A DNA stretch of 64,000 bases from Tepidimonas sediminis (lineage in GTDB: Bacteria > Pseudomonadota > Gammaproteobacteria > Burkholderiales > Burkholderiaceae_C): the NCBI RefSeq assembly GCF_007556605.1, contig NZ_VJND01000010.1:1-64000 (forward strand). Reading direction: 5' to 3'. The notes below the pieces were generated by a model. The model saw only the letters and a program-made list of their open reading frames with translations, was not told the origin of the DNA and searched no databases. Made by a program: the position numbers and the translations under genes. Shown here in pieces: positions 1-8,674 of this stretch. How positions within the stretch are numbered: the stretch's first letter is position 1; each line of letters opens with the position of its first letter.

Positions 1-415
1 GCTGTGCGGGGGCCGGGCGGGCCGGAGCGGCGGCGCGCGGGGCCGGCGCGGCGCCCTCCTCCAGCGGCGCGCCGGCGCCGTCGCGGCTGCCGAGCAGCTG
101 CAGCTCGGTGGCGATGATGTCCACCGTGTTGCGCTCGATGCCGTCCTGCCCGGTGTATTTGCCGTACTTCAGCCGGCCCTCGACGTAGACCGGGCGGCCC
201 TTGCGCAGGTATTCGCCGGCGATCTCGGCCAGCCGGTCGTAGAAGGTGACGCGGTGCCACTGGGTGTCTTCGACCGTCTCGCCGGTGGTGCGGTCCTTGC
301 GCCGGCTGGAGGTGGCGATGCTGACGCTGGCCACCGGCTGGCCGGAGGGCAGGTAGCGGATCTCGGGGTCGCGGCCGCAGTTGCCGACGAGGATGACCTT
401 GTTGACGGAAGCCAT
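1..415 (-). CDS. ssb: Single-stranded DNA-binding protein (3' end outside window)
   Basis: The gene reads leftward from ATG at 413-415 and is cut by the window edge, so about 138 residues are visible. The protein begins MASVNKVILVGNCGRDPEIR, the typical SSB OB-fold opening, and continues with the conserved TQWHRVTFYDRLAEIAGEYL and GRLKYGKYTGQDG segments. After the OB fold (about residues 1-110) an Ala/Pro-rich linker begins; the acidic C-terminal tip that recruits partner proteins lies beyond the window. SSB coats single-stranded DNA in replication, repair and recombination. It lies downstream of phhA in the same direction with a gap of about 120 bp, so it probably has its own promoter. Confidence 0.95.
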   Translation of the reverse strand, partial: MASVNKVILVGNCGRDPEIRYLPSGQPVASVSIATSSRRKDRTTGETVEDTQWHRVTFYDRLAEIAGEYLRKGRPVYVEGRLKYGKYTGQDGIERNTVDIIATELQLLGSRDGAGAPLEEGAAPAPRAAAPARPAPAQ

Positions 416-536
416 GGTGCGGGGAAACCTTCGCTGCAGGGGGATGGTGGAATGCGTGACGTCGATTGTGCACCACGCCGCCGCCGGCGCGCGCTCGCCC
501 GGATGGGGGAGGCGGGCGGCGGCGCGGAGGCGAGCG

Positions 537-1427
537 TCACGCCGCGGGGGCCGTGCGCGCCCGGTGCCAGCGCCCGTCGCCGCGCGTCAGCACATCGTCG
601 TCGGGCAGCAGCGCGTCGGGCGCCAGCGCCGGCATGGCCGCGACCCGTTCATAGAGCGGGGCGAAGTCGATCTCGGCCAGGCGCAGCAGATCCTCCAGCC
701 GCTCCAGCACGAAGTAGGTCTGCTGGAAATCGTCGATGCGGTAGCGCGTGCGCATGACGCGCTCGAGGCGGAAACCCACCCGGTTGGGACTCGCCGACTC
801 GAGGCAGAACACGCTCTCGGCCGCCGAGGAGGCGATGCCGGCGCCCAGGATGCGCAGCGCCCCGCCCTCGCGCACGAGGCCGAACTCGACCGTGTACCAG
901 TAGACGCGCGCCAGCAGCTCCAGCGCCCCCAGCCGCTGCGCGCGCAGGCCGCCCTCGCCGTAGGCCTGCATGTAGTCGGCCATGACCGGATGCATCAGCA
1001 TCGGCACGTGGCCGAACACGTCGTGGAAGACGTCGGGCTCCTGCAGATAGTCGAGCTGGTCGGCGCGGCGGATGAACTGCCCGGCCGGGAAACGCCGGTG
1101 GGCCAGGTGGTCGAAGAACACCTCGTCGGGCACCAGCCCGGGCACGGCCACGACCCGCCAGCCGGTGTGGCGCATCAGCACCTCGGACAAGCGCTCGAAG
1201 TCCGGGATGCGGTCCGGCTCGATCGGCAGGCTGCGCAGCCCTTCGAGGAAGGCGGCGCAGGCGCGCCCCGGCAGCAGGGCCGCCTGGCGCCGGTACAGCG
1301 TCGCCCAGGTGGCGTGCTCCTCGGGCGTGTAGGACGCCCAGTCCTGCGGGATGGTCCAGTCCGGGCTGGCCGGGCGGCCGGCCTCGCCGGCGGCCCAGCC
1401 GTGCAGCGTGACGGCCTCGGCGGTCAT
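537..1427 (-). CDS. phhA: Phenylalanine 4-monooxygenase
   Basis: A 296-aa pterin-dependent aromatic amino acid hydroxylase that converts phenylalanine to tyrosine with tetrahydrobiopterin and O2. The iron-binding motif FHDVFGHVPML supplies two His ligands, and the Glu of YTVEFGLV is the third. Length fits the short bacterial family, which lacks the ACT regulatory domain of the animal enzymes. The reading frame is open further upstream, but ATG at 1425-1427 follows a good GAGGAGACC ribosome site and the extra upstream residues do not look like the family. It follows phhB in the same direction, so hpd, phhB and phhA probably form one catabolic unit running from phenylalanine to homogentisate. 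Confidence 0.96.
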   Translation of the reverse strand: MTAEAVTLHGWAAGEAGRPASPDWTIPQDWASYTPEEHATWATLYRRQAALLPGRACAAFLEGLRSLPIEPDRIPDFERLSEVLMRHTGWRVVAVPGLVPDEVFFDHLAHRRFPAGQFIRRADQLDYLQEPDVFHDVFGHVPMLMHPVMADYMQAYGEGGLRAQRLGALELLARVYWYTVEFGLVREGGALRILGAGIASSAAESVFCLESASPNRVGFRLERVMRTRYRIDDFQQTYFVLERLEDLLRLAEIDFAPLYERVAAMPALAPDALLPDDDVLTRGDGRWHRARTAPAA

Positions 1428-1488
1428 GGTGCAGGTCTCCTCGGTACGCCCGTGCCGCGACGGGCGGGTGGACGGACGGCGGCGCGGC

Positions 1489-1803
1489 TCAGGCGGGCCG
1501 TCCGCCCAGCGCGCCGGCGGCGACGTCGATGAAGCGCGCCAGCGCCAGGTCCCGCTCAGTGAGGCCACCGGCGTCGTGGGTGGTCAACACGATCTCGACC
1601 CGGTCGTAGACGTTGCGCCACTCCGGGTGATGGTCGGCGCGCTCGGCCTGCAGCGCCACGCGCGTCATGAAGGCGAACGCCGCGTTGAAGTCCGCAAAGC
1701 GCAGCGTGCGGCCGATCGCGTGGCGGGCTGGATCGAACGTCCAGCCCGGCAGGGCGGCCAGCGCCGCCTGCAGCGCGGCGCCGTCGAGCTTCGGCATCGG
1801 CAT
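1489..1803 (-). CDS. phhB: Pterin-4a-carbinolamine dehydratase
   Basis: A 104-aa protein of the PCD/DCoH family. It regenerates the pterin cofactor by dehydrating the 4a-hydroxy adduct formed in each PhhA turnover. Visible family features are [19 protein letters not shown] near the N terminus, [18 protein letters not shown] carrying the catalytic His pair, and [21 protein letters not shown]. It sits 61 bp upstream of phhA and 44 bp downstream of hpd in the same direction, the expected arrangement for cofactor recycling beside its hydroxylase. Confidence 0.96.
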   Translation of the reverse strand: MPMPKLDGAALQAALAALPGWTFDPARHAIGRTLRFADFNAAFAFMTRVALQAERADHHPEWRNVYDRVEIVLTTHDAGGLTERDLALARFIDVAAGALGGRPA

Positions 1804-1847
1804 CCTCAGGTCTCCAGGGAGAGTTGGTCAGGACGGGGACACGCGGC

Positions 1848-2957
1848 TCAGGCCGGCTGGGGCGGCGCCGGCGCGGCGACCTTGAGCGTGCCGCGGCGGA
1901 TCTGATCGCGCTCCAGGCTTTCGAACAGCGCCTTGAAGTTGCCCTCGCCGAAGCCCTCGTCGTTCTTGCGCTGGATGAATTCGAAAAACACCGGCCCGAG
2001 CAGCGGCTGGCTGAAGATCTGCAGCAGCAGGCGCTTCTCACCCCCCGCGGTGGAGCCGTCCAGCAGGATGCCGCGCGCCTGCAGCTCGGCCACCGGCTCG
2101 CCGTGGCCGGGCAGGCGCTCCTCCAGCATCGCGTAGTAGATGTCGTTGGGCGCGCTCATCAGCGGCACGCCGGCCATCTGCAGCGCGTCCACGCTGGCCA
2201 GCAGGTCGTCGGTCAGCAGCGCGATGTGCTGGATGCCCTCGCCATTGAACTGCAGCAGGAATTCCTCGATCTGGCCGCCGCTGCCGCCCTCCTCGTTGAG
2301 CGGGATGCGGATCAGCCCGTCGGGGGCGGTCATCGCGCGGCTCTTGAGGCCCGTGTACTCGCCCTGGATGTCGAAATAGCGGATTTCGCGGAAGTTGAAC
2401 AGGCGCTCGTACCACTGCGCCCAGTAGGCCATGCGGCCGCGGTAGACGTTGTGCGTGAGGTGATCGATGACCTTGAAGCCGTGGCCGACCGGGTGGCGGC
2501 GCGCCGGATCCTCGAAGCCGGGCAGGAACTCGAAGTCGATGTCGTAGATGCTTTTGCCATCCTCGTAGCGGTCGATCAGGTACAGCGGCGCGCCGCCGAT
2601 GCCCTTGATCGCCGGCAGGCGCAGCTCCATCGGGCCGGTGGGGATGTCGATCGGCTGCGCGCCGAGCTCCAGCGCCCGATAGTAAGCCTTGTGCGCATCA
2701 CGGACGCGAAACGCCAGCCCGCAAGCGCTGGGGCCGTGCTCCTGCGCGAAGTAGTAGGCCAGGCTGCGCGGCTCGCGGTTGACGATGAAGTTGATGTCGC
2801 CCTGGCGCCACAGGTCCACGTCCTTGGAGCGGTGGCGCGCGATGCGCGTGAAGCCCAGCTTCTCGAACAGCGGCTCCAGCACGCCGGGGGTGGGCGCGGC
2901 GAACTCGACGAACTCGAATCCGCACAGCCCCATCGGGTTGTCGAACAGATCGGCCAT
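1848..2957 (-). CDS. hpd: 4-hydroxyphenylpyruvate dioxygenase
   Basis: A 369-aa Fe(II) dioxygenase that converts 4-hydroxyphenylpyruvate to homogentisate in tyrosine breakdown. It begins [20 protein letters not shown] and contains the C-terminal vicinal-oxygen-chelate half with [11 protein letters not shown] (metal His) and [20 protein letters not shown] (metal Glu region). Length matches bacterial HPPD. ATG at 2955-2957 is preceded by GATGAGGAGCC. It is the first gene of the leftward aromatic cluster and is divergent from an Lrp/AsnC regulator across 134 bp that hold two matching inverted repeats. Homogentisate 1,2-dioxygenase and later steps are not in the window. Confidence 0.97.
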   Translation of the reverse strand: MADLFDNPMGLCGFEFVEFAAPTPGVLEPLFEKLGFTRIARHRSKDVDLWRQGDINFIVNREPRSLAYYFAQEHGPSACGLAFRVRDAHKAYYRALELGAQPIDIPTGPMELRLPAIKGIGGAPLYLIDRYEDGKSIYDIDFEFLPGFEDPARRHPVGHGFKVIDHLTHNVYRGRMAYWAQWYERLFNFREIRYFDIQGEYTGLKSRAMTAPDGLIRIPLNEEGGSGGQIEEFLLQFNGEGIQHIALLTDDLLASVDALQMAGVPLMSAPNDIYYAMLEERLPGHGEPVAELQARGILLDGSTAGGEKRLLLQIFSQPLLGPVFFEFIQRKNDEGFGEGNFKALFESLERDQIRRGTLKVAAPAPPQPA

Positions 2958-3011
2958 GGCAGCGGCTCCTCATCGTTGGAATTGAACCCCTGCAGCGTAT
3001 GCCCGCGGCGG

Positions 3012-3067
3012 CGCAATGGGATTGCGTCGTGGAGGCGGACTTTCCCGCATCCGTGCAATGATCTTGC
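3012..3067. promoter_or_regulatory. Paired inverted repeats, candidate Lrp/AsnC operator
   Basis: Two related sites lie between hpd and the Lrp-type gene. Site 1 is CGCAAT-GGG-ATTGCG at 3012-3026. Site 2 is GCAATGATCTTGC at 3055-3067, with arms GCAA/TTGC. Both continue as GCGTC. Their centres are 42 bp apart, about four helical turns, which suits an oligomeric Lrp-family protein binding one DNA face. That the neighbouring regulator binds here is inference. Confidence 0.5.
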
Positions 3068-3091
3068 GTCTTCGACCCCGAGGAGGAACGC

Positions 3092-3568
3092 ATGACCCCA
3101 CCCGAACCGCTCGACGCGGTGGATCGCCGCATCCTGCAGCGGCTGCAGGAAGACGGCCGCATCAGCAACCAGGCGCTGGCCGAGGCGGTGCACCTGTCGC
3201 CGGCGCAGTGCAACCGGCGCCACCGCCGGCTGGAGGAGCGCGGCCTGATCCGCCGCTACGAGGCCCGGCTCGACGCGCAGCGGCTGGGGCTGGGCGTGAC
3301 GGCCTTCGTGCACGTGACGATGGAGCGCGGCCACATCCGCGAGGTCGAGCGCTTCCGCGCCCAGGTGCGCGCGATGCGCCAGGTGCAGGAGTGCTGGGCC
3401 GTCACCGGCGACTTCGACTATGTGCTGAAGGTGGTGGCGCGCGACCTCAAGGGTTTGTCGGACTTCCTGCTCGGCACGCTGGCGCAGCTGCCCGGGGTCA
3501 ACGGCGTGCGCTCCAGCGTCTGCCTCGACGAGATCAAGTGCACCAGCGCGCTGCCGCTGGATACCTGA
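3092..3568 (+). CDS. Lrp/AsnC family transcriptional regulator
   Basis: A 158-aa protein with the N-terminal winged helix-turn-helix of Lrp (DRRILQRLQEDGRISNQALA then LSPAQCNRRHRRLEERGLI) and a C-terminal RAM/ACT-like ligand domain (VTGDFDYVLKVVARDL). GAGGAACGC precedes the ATG. It is divergent from hpd, so it most likely controls the phenylalanine/tyrosine cluster in response to an aromatic amino acid or keto acid. That target and ligand come from context only. The dyads at 3012-3067 are the likely binding sites and would also give autoregulation. Confidence 0.92.
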   Translation: MTPPEPLDAVDRRILQRLQEDGRISNQALAEAVHLSPAQCNRRHRRLEERGLIRRYEARLDAQRLGLGVTAFVHVTMERGHIREVERFRAQVRAMRQVQECWAVTGDFDYVLKVVARDLKGLSDFLLGTLAQLPGVNGVRSSVCLDEIKCTSALPLDT

Positions 3569-3693
3569 GTACCTGAGCGCGGCGCGGGGTGAAGGCGGCC
3601 CGTCCGGCGATCCGTGCTAAAAACGCGGGGCAACGTGAGCTGGGATCTCCCATTCGCCGCCTGCGGCAGGAGGGACCTCCAGGGGAGGAGAGG

Positions 3694-5178
3694 TTGACGA
3701 CCACGACGACGGCCGCGATCGCCTGGGCGCTGGTGGCGCTCGTGCTGCTGGCCTTGGCGGCCGCTTGGGTGGCGGCGCGGCGCGCCCGCCGGGCCGAGCG
3801 TGCGCAGCGCGAACTGGCGGCGCAGCACGCTGCGTTGCTGCACGAGCTCGATGCGCTGCGGCGTGCCATGGCGGCAGCGCGCGTCGGTGTCTGGCAGGCC
3901 GACGCCGACGGCACCCTGCGCCACGCCGACGAGACGGCCCGCTCGCTGTGGCAGCGTGCCGACCTCGGCGACGGGAAGCCTTGGCCCCGCCTGTCCGAGC
4001 TGCGTGCGCCCGAACACCGGGCCGGACTCGCCGAGCGGTTGCGCGAGGTCGTGCAGCGGCACCGGCCGCTGGTGCGGCTGCCGAACCTGATCGTGCGCGG
4101 CGGCGGCGACCGCCTTTGGGTCAGCACCACCGCGGTGCCGCTGCTGGACGAGCACGGCACGGTGCGCGGCCTGCTCGGCTGCGACGTCGACATCGACACC
4201 CGTCAGCGCCTGCTGCTGGCGCTGCAGGCCGCCGAGCGGCGCTACCGGCTGCTGGCCGAGCACACGCAGTCGATCATCTACACCATCGACGCGGCCGGAC
4301 ACCTGACCTATGTGTCGCCGAGCTGGACCGCGCTGCTCGGGCACCCCGTCGAGGAGGTGATCGGCCGCGACTTTCGCCCCTTCGTCCATCCGGAGGACGT
4401 GCCGCTGTGCGAGGATTTTCTGGCGCGCACGCTGCGCGAGCGGCGCGTGCTGCCGCCGCTGACCTACCGCGTGCGGCACCGCGACGGCCGCGTGCGCTAT
4501 CACCGCAGCGTGCTGGCCCCGGTGCTGGACGACGACGGCCGTCTGCAGGCCGTGGTCGGCAACGCGATCGACATCAGCACCGACGTCGAGCTGCGCGCCG
4601 AACTGGAACGGGTGGCGACCCACGACGCGCTGACCGGCGCGGCCAACCGGCGCCTGTTCCTCGAGCTGCTGCAGCGCGAGATCGAGCGCGCGCGCCGCCA
4701 CGCAGCGCCGCTGGGCCTGCTGATGCTGGACCTGGACCACTTCAAGGCCATCAACGACACCCACGGCCATGCGGCCGGCGACGCCGTGCTGCGCGGCTTC
4801 GTGCAGCGCTGCGGCGCGGCGCTGCGTCCGAGCGACGTGCTCGGCCGCCTGGGCGGGGAGGAATTCGCCGCCATGCTGCCGGGCGCCGAGCCGGCCCAGA
4901 TCGGCGCGATCGCCGAGCGGCTGCGCGCCGGCGTGGCCCAGCAGCCCTTCGCGTTGCCCGGGGGTGCGACGCTGGTGGCCACCGTCAGCGTCGGCGCCGT
5001 GGCGGCCCGCCCCGACGAGGACGCCGACGCGCTGCTGATGCGCGCCGACCGCGCGCTGTACGAGGCCAAGCGCAGCGGCCGCGACCGCGTGGTGCTGGAC
5101 GGCGTGGCCGCCACCCCTGCCGGCGGTGGCGGGGCGCGGGCGGCGCTGCCGCCCTTTCCGCCGCTGGCGCGCCTGTAG
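3694..5178 (+). CDS. PAS-domain diguanylate cyclase, membrane-anchored
   Basis: Domain order: one N-terminal membrane helix (about residues 7-27, IAWALVALVLLALAAAWVA), a short coiled stretch, a first PAS-like domain (about 55-175), a second PAS domain (about 185-300, IIYTIDAAGHLTYVSPSWTALLG) and a GGDEF domain (about 305-470). The active site is GGEEF near residue 387, and RPSD five residues before it is an intact inhibitory I-site, so c-di-GMP synthesis with product inhibition is expected. I chose TTG at 3694 because GGGGAGGAGAGG lies just before it; an in-frame ATG at 3589 lacks a ribosome site and would add 35 residues of no recognisable character. The PAS ligand is unknown. Confidence 0.88.
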   Translation: MTTTTTAAIAWALVALVLLALAAAWVAARRARRAERAQRELAAQHAALLHELDALRRAMAAARVGVWQADADGTLRHADETARSLWQRADLGDGKPWPRLSELRAPEHRAGLAERLREVVQRHRPLVRLPNLIVRGGGDRLWVSTTAVPLLDEHGTVRGLLGCDVDIDTRQRLLLALQAAERRYRLLAEHTQSIIYTIDAAGHLTYVSPSWTALLGHPVEEVIGRDFRPFVHPEDVPLCEDFLARTLRERRVLPPLTYRVRHRDGRVRYHRSVLAPVLDDDGRLQAVVGNAIDISTDVELRAELERVATHDALTGAANRRLFLELLQREIERARRHAAPLGLLMLDLDHFKAINDTHGHAAGDAVLRGFVQRCGAALRPSDVLGRLGGEEFAAMLPGAEPAQIGAIAERLRAGVAQQPFALPGGATLVATVSVGAVAARPDEDADALLMRADRALYEAKRSGRDRVVLDGVAATPAGGGGARAALPPFPPLARL

Positions 5179-5203
5179 CGCAGCCGCACGGCCGGCCCTG
5201 GCC

Positions 5204-5974
5204 TCAGCCGCGACCGACGAACGGCATCCTGGTGGCCATGACGGTGGCAAACAGCACGTTGGCTTGCAGCGGCAACCGCGCCATCGTCATGAAGGTCTGC
5301 ACCACGGCGTCCATGTCCATGCGCGGCTCCGGGCGCACGCTGCCGTCGGCCTGCAGCACGCCGGCGGCCATGCGCTCGGTCATGTCGCTGGCCACGTTGC
5401 CGATGTCGAGCTGCCCCACCGCGATGTCGAAGGCTCGGCCATCCAGTGCCGCCGCCTTGGTCAGGCCGGTGATGGCGTGCTTGGTGGCGGTGTAGGCGAT
5501 CGAGCCGGGCCGCGGCGCGTGCGCCGAGATCGAGCCATTGTTGATGATGCGCCCGCCGCGCGGCTGCTGCGTCTTCATCAGCGCGAACGCCGCGCGCAGG
5601 CAGTAGAAGGCGCCGTTGAGGTTGGTCTGCACCGCACGCTGCCAGTCCTCCAGCGCTACCGCCTCGGGCGCGGCCGCCGGCGGAAAGATGCCGGCGTTGT
5701 TGAACAGCAGGTCGAGCCGGCCGTGGGTGGCGCGGATGACGTCGAAGAGGCGCTGCACGTCCTGCGGCTCGCCCACGTCGGCCTCGAACGGGTGGACGCG
5801 CGCCGCGGCGGCCTGGCCGGCCAGGCGCGCCGTCTCCTGCAGCGCCGGCAGACGCCGGCCGGCCAGCCACACGGTCCAGCCCTCGGCCAGCAGCGCCAGG
5901 GCGCAGGCGCGCCCGATGCCGCTGCCGGCGCCGGTGACCAGGGCGATGCGGGAGGAGGAAAGGGCCTGTTGCAT
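5204..5974 (-). CDS. Short-chain dehydrogenase/reductase (SDR)
   Basis: A 256-aa classical SDR. The nucleotide-binding motif TGAGSGIG is near residue 14, the structural NNAG motif follows, and the catalytic region is NNGSISAHAPRPGSIAYTATK with Ser, Tyr and Lys in place. The C-terminal part (ADGSVRPEPRMDMDAVVQTF) is of the kind seen in small oxidoreductases of unknown substrate. The start is ATG at 5972-5974. CACAAT lies 8 nt before it and no ribosome site is seen, so the message may be leaderless. It is divergent from the GspE-like gene. Substrate cannot be predicted. Confidence 0.88.
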   Translation of the reverse strand: MQQALSSSRIALVTGAGSGIGRACALALLAEGWTVWLAGRRLPALQETARLAGQAAAARVHPFEADVGEPQDVQRLFDVIRATHGRLDLLFNNAGIFPPAAAPEAVALEDWQRAVQTNLNGAFYCLRAAFALMKTQQPRGGRIINNGSISAHAPRPGSIAYTATKHAITGLTKAAALDGRAFDIAVGQLDIGNVASDMTERMAAGVLQADGSVRPEPRMDMDAVVQTFMTMARLPLQANVLFATVMATRMPFVGRG

Positions 5975-5982
5975 GGCCACGC

Positions 5983-5988
5983 ATTGTG
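5983..5988 (-). promoter_or_regulatory. -10-like hexamer CACAAT, leaderless start for the SDR gene
   Basis: On the minus strand CACAAT ends 8 nt before the ATG at 5974, so a sigma-70 transcript would begin at or next to the start codon. No clear -35 is visible. Confidence 0.45.
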
Positions 5989-6009
5989 GCCCAGACGCCG
6001 GCGCGGCGG

Positions 6010-6015
6010 CACAAT
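6010..6015 (+). promoter_or_regulatory. -10-like hexamer CACAAT upstream of the GspE-like gene
   Basis: CACAAT lies 33 nt before the ATG at 6049. In contrast to the leaderless genes, the message would carry a short leader with an AGGAG site. It is only about 21 bp from the divergent SDR -10, so the two promoters probably interfere. Confidence 0.4.
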
Positions 6016-6048
6016 CGGCACCGGACCACTGCACAGGAGCCCGCCCGC

Positions 6049-7986
6049 ATGGAGCCCTCCTCCGCCGCCACCGCCCAGACGCACCCGCAGCCGCGCACGC
6101 CCGCCGAGCTGTGGTCGCTGCTGGACAGCCCCGATGGCCAGACCCTGCGCGCGCGCCACGTCGGCGAGGCGCTGCTGCATCTGGGCCTGATCGACGAGCG
6201 CCAGCTGCGCGAGGCGCTGCAGGCCCAGCGCGAGGAGCGTCGCCTCGGCCTGAGCCGCCCGCTGGGCGAGCTGCTGGTGGAGCGCGGCGCGATCACCGAG
6301 ACGCAGCTGCGCCAGGCCATCGCCGCCTGGCTCGGCAACCGGGTGGTGGATCCCACGCACTACCAGTTCGACCCGGCGGCGCTGGCGCTGGTGCCGCGCG
6401 TGGTGGCCGAGCGCGAGTCGGTGCTGCCGCTGGCGCTGCGCGGCGACGAGCTGGTGATGCTGATGGCCGACACGCTGGATCAGGCGCTGCTGGACGAGCT
6501 GCGCTTCATGACGCAGCGACGCATCGTGCCGGTGCTGGCCGCCGCCGGCACGCTGCCGGCAGCGCTGGCGCGCGCCTACGACCAGCCCGCCGCCCCCGCC
6601 GTCGCCGGCAAGGTGCCGCTGCGCCCGGGCGCACCCGGCCGACCCAAACCGGCCGCGCGCGAGCTGCTGGCCGACCTGCAGCAGGCCAGCGACATCGGCA
6701 CCGAACAGCAGGCCGACATCGTCAGCGAATCCGACAACACGCTGGTGCGGCTGGTGCACACCATCATCGAGGAAGCCATCGCGCAGAAGGCTTCCGACAT
6801 CCACATCGAGACCGAACCGCCCCCGAAGCCGGTGCGCGTGCGGCTGCGCATCGACGGCGAGCTGGTCAAGTACCTGGAGATCGAGTCGCGCTTCCGCTAC
6901 GCGCTGGTGGCGCGCATCAAGATCATGGCCGGGATGGACATCTCGGAGCACCGCAAGCCGCAGGACGGCAAGATCGACTTCGCGCGCTTCGGCGGGCCGC
7001 GCACCGAGCTGCGCGTGGTCACCGTGCCCACCACCGGCGGGCTGGAGGACGTGGTGCTGCGGCTGCTGGCCGGCTCCAAGCCGATGCCGATCGACAGCAT
7101 CGGCCTGGCGCCGCGTGACCTGGCGGCGCTGCGGCGCATGGCACTCAAGCCCTACGGGCTGATCCTGGTCTGCGGCCCCACCGGCAGCGGCAAGACCACC
7201 ACGCTGCATTCGCTGATCGCCGACATCAATACCGAAAACCGCAAGATCTGGACCGCCGAGGACCCGATCGAGATCACGCAGCCGGGGCTGCGCCAGGTGC
7301 AGATGAACCCGCGCATCGGCTGGACTTTCGCCGCGGCGATGCGCACCTTCCTGCGCGCCGACCCCGACGTCATCATGATCGGCGAGATGCGCGACGAGGA
7401 GACCGCGCGCATCGCGGTGGAGGCCTCCCTCACCGGGCACCTGGTGCTGTCGACCCTGCACACCAACAGCGCGCCGGAGAGCATCACGCGGCTGCTGGAG
7501 ATCGGGCTGGATCCGTTCAATTTCTCCGATTCGCTGCTGGCGATCCTGGCGCAACGGCTGGTGCGGCGGCTGTGCAGGCAGTGCGTGCAGGCGCGGCCGG
7601 CCACCGACGACGAGCTGGAGGCGCTGGCCACGCACTACCTGGAGTCGTGCGCCGCACCGGGCGAGCGGCTCGACGTGGCCGGCCAGATCGAGCGCTGGCG
7701 CGCCCAGTATGGCGTCGAGGAGGGCGGCCGGCGCATCCTGCGCACGTACGTCAAGCACGGCTGCCCGGCGTGCGAGGGGCGCGGCTACAAGGGGCGGCTC
7801 GGCATCTACGAGCTGATGCTCAGCGACGACACCATCCGCCACCACATCCGCCACCGCGCCTCCGCCGGCGAGATCCGCGCCAGCGCGCTGGCCGCCGGCA
7901 TGCGCACGCTGCGCCAGGACGGCATCGAGAAGGTGCTGGCCGGGCTGACCGACCTGGCGGAGGTCATCGCCGCCACCAACGTCTGA
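6049..7986 (+). CDS. GspE/PilB-family secretion or pilus ATPase
   Basis: A 645-aa hexameric ATPase of the type II secretion/type IV pilus assembly family. The N-terminal part (about residues 25-180) is an MshEN/GspE-N type domain, itself a possible c-di-GMP sensor in some homologues. The core has DIHIETEPPPKPVRVRLRID, Walker A GPTGSGKTTT near residue 376, DPDVIMIGEMRDEETA (Walker B region) and LSTLHTNSAPESITRLLE. The tetracysteine zinc motif CRQC...CPAC is present. ATG at 6049 follows AGGAG; an in-frame start at 5986 would overlap the promoter. No other pilus or secretion genes are nearby, so it is an orphan ATPase here and its machine cannot be named. Confidence 0.9.
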   Translation: MEPSSAATAQTHPQPRTPAELWSLLDSPDGQTLRARHVGEALLHLGLIDERQLREALQAQREERRLGLSRPLGELLVERGAITETQLRQAIAAWLGNRVVDPTHYQFDPAALALVPRVVAERESVLPLALRGDELVMLMADTLDQALLDELRFMTQRRIVPVLAAAGTLPAALARAYDQPAAPAVAGKVPLRPGAPGRPKPAARELLADLQQASDIGTEQQADIVSESDNTLVRLVHTIIEEAIAQKASDIHIETEPPPKPVRVRLRIDGELVKYLEIESRFRYALVARIKIMAGMDISEHRKPQDGKIDFARFGGPRTELRVVTVPTTGGLEDVVLRLLAGSKPMPIDSIGLAPRDLAALRRMALKPYGLILVCGPTGSGKTTTLHSLIADINTENRKIWTAEDPIEITQPGLRQVQMNPRIGWTFAAAMRTFLRADPDVIMIGEMRDEETARIAVEASLTGHLVLSTLHTNSAPESITRLLEIGLDPFNFSDSLLAILAQRLVRRLCRQCVQARPATDDELEALATHYLESCAAPGERLDVAGQIERWRAQYGVEEGGRRILRTYVKHGCPACEGRGYKGRLGIYELMLSDDTIRHHIRHRASAGEIRASALAAGMRTLRQDGIEKVLAGLTDLAEVIAATNV

Positions 7987-8022
7987 ACCGCGCCCCGGCC
8001 GGTCTGCCGCCCGGCCGCTACC

Positions 8023-8028
8023 TACAAT
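8023..8028 (+). promoter_or_regulatory. -10-like hexamer TACAAT, leaderless start for the MBL gene
   Basis: TACAAT ends 7 nt before the ATG at 8036 and physically contains the alternative ATG at 8027. If it is the -10 element, 8027 cannot be translated and 8036 is the start of a leaderless message. Confidence 0.5.
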
Positions 8029-8035
8029 GACCGCC

Positions 8036-8674
8036 ATGCTGCGCTACGCCACCATCCCGGTCACCCCGTTCGCCCAGAACTGCTCGCTCGTGTGGTGCGA
8101 CGCCACGCGCGAGGCGGCGGTGATCGACCCCGGCGGCGACCTCGACGCCGTGCTGGCCGAGGTGCAACGCCTGGGGCTGGACCTGCGGCAGATCTGGCTG
8201 ACGCACGCGCACATCGACCACGCCGGCGGCGCCGGCGAGCTGGCCGAGCGGCTCGGTCTGCCGATCGTCGGCCCGCACCGCGGCGACCAGTTCTGGATCG
8301 ACGGCCTGCCGCAGCAGAGCCGCATGTTCGGCTTTCCGCCGGCGCGGCCGTTTGCGCCGACGCGCTGGCTGGACGACGGCGACGAGGTCACCGTGGGGCA
8401 GGAGCGGCTGCACGTGCGCCACTGCCCGGGCCACACGCCGGGCCACGTGGTGTTCCATGCACCGCAGATCCGGCGCGCCTTCGTCGGCGACGTGCTGTTC
8501 GCCGGCAGCATCGGCCGCACCGACTTCCCCGGCGGCAACCACCAGCAGCTGCTCGACAGCATCACGCAGCGCCTGTGGCCGATGGGCGACGACACCGTCT
8601 TCATCCCCGGCCACGGGCCGGAGAGCACCTTCGGCGAGGAGCGCCGCCACAACCCGTTCGTCGGCGGCACCTGA
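8036..8674 (+). CDS. MBL-fold metallo-hydrolase, glyoxalase II-like (YcbL type)
   Basis: A 212-aa metallo-beta-lactamase fold hydrolase. It has the dinuclear metal motif THAHIDHAGG, then HCPGHTPGHVVFH, the bridging Asp in FVGDVLFAGSIGRTDFPGG and a C-terminal FIPGHGPESTFGEER with the last His. This pattern fits the small YcbL/GloB-like group that hydrolyses thioesters such as S-lactoylglutathione; the physiological substrate is not certain. I prefer ATG at 8036 over 8027 because the latter lies within the putative -10. Its stop codon abuts the stop of the convergent MazF-like gene with no gap. Confidence 0.9.
   Translation: MLRYATIPVTPFAQNCSLVWCDATREAAVIDPGGDLDAVLAEVQRLGLDLRQIWLTHAHIDHAGGAGELAERLGLPIVGPHRGDQFWIDGLPQQSRMFGFPPARPFAPTRWLDDGDEVTVGQERLHVRHCPGHTPGHVVFHAPQIRRAFVGDVLFAGSIGRTDFPGGNHQQLLDSITQRLWPMGDDTVFIPGHGPESTFGEERRHNPFVGGT

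Noticed and set aside
8027-8035. ATG at 8027 as the start of the MBL-fold gene
   Set aside because: It lies inside the TACAAT hexamer that is the likely -10; ATG at 8036 gives the expected family N terminus.
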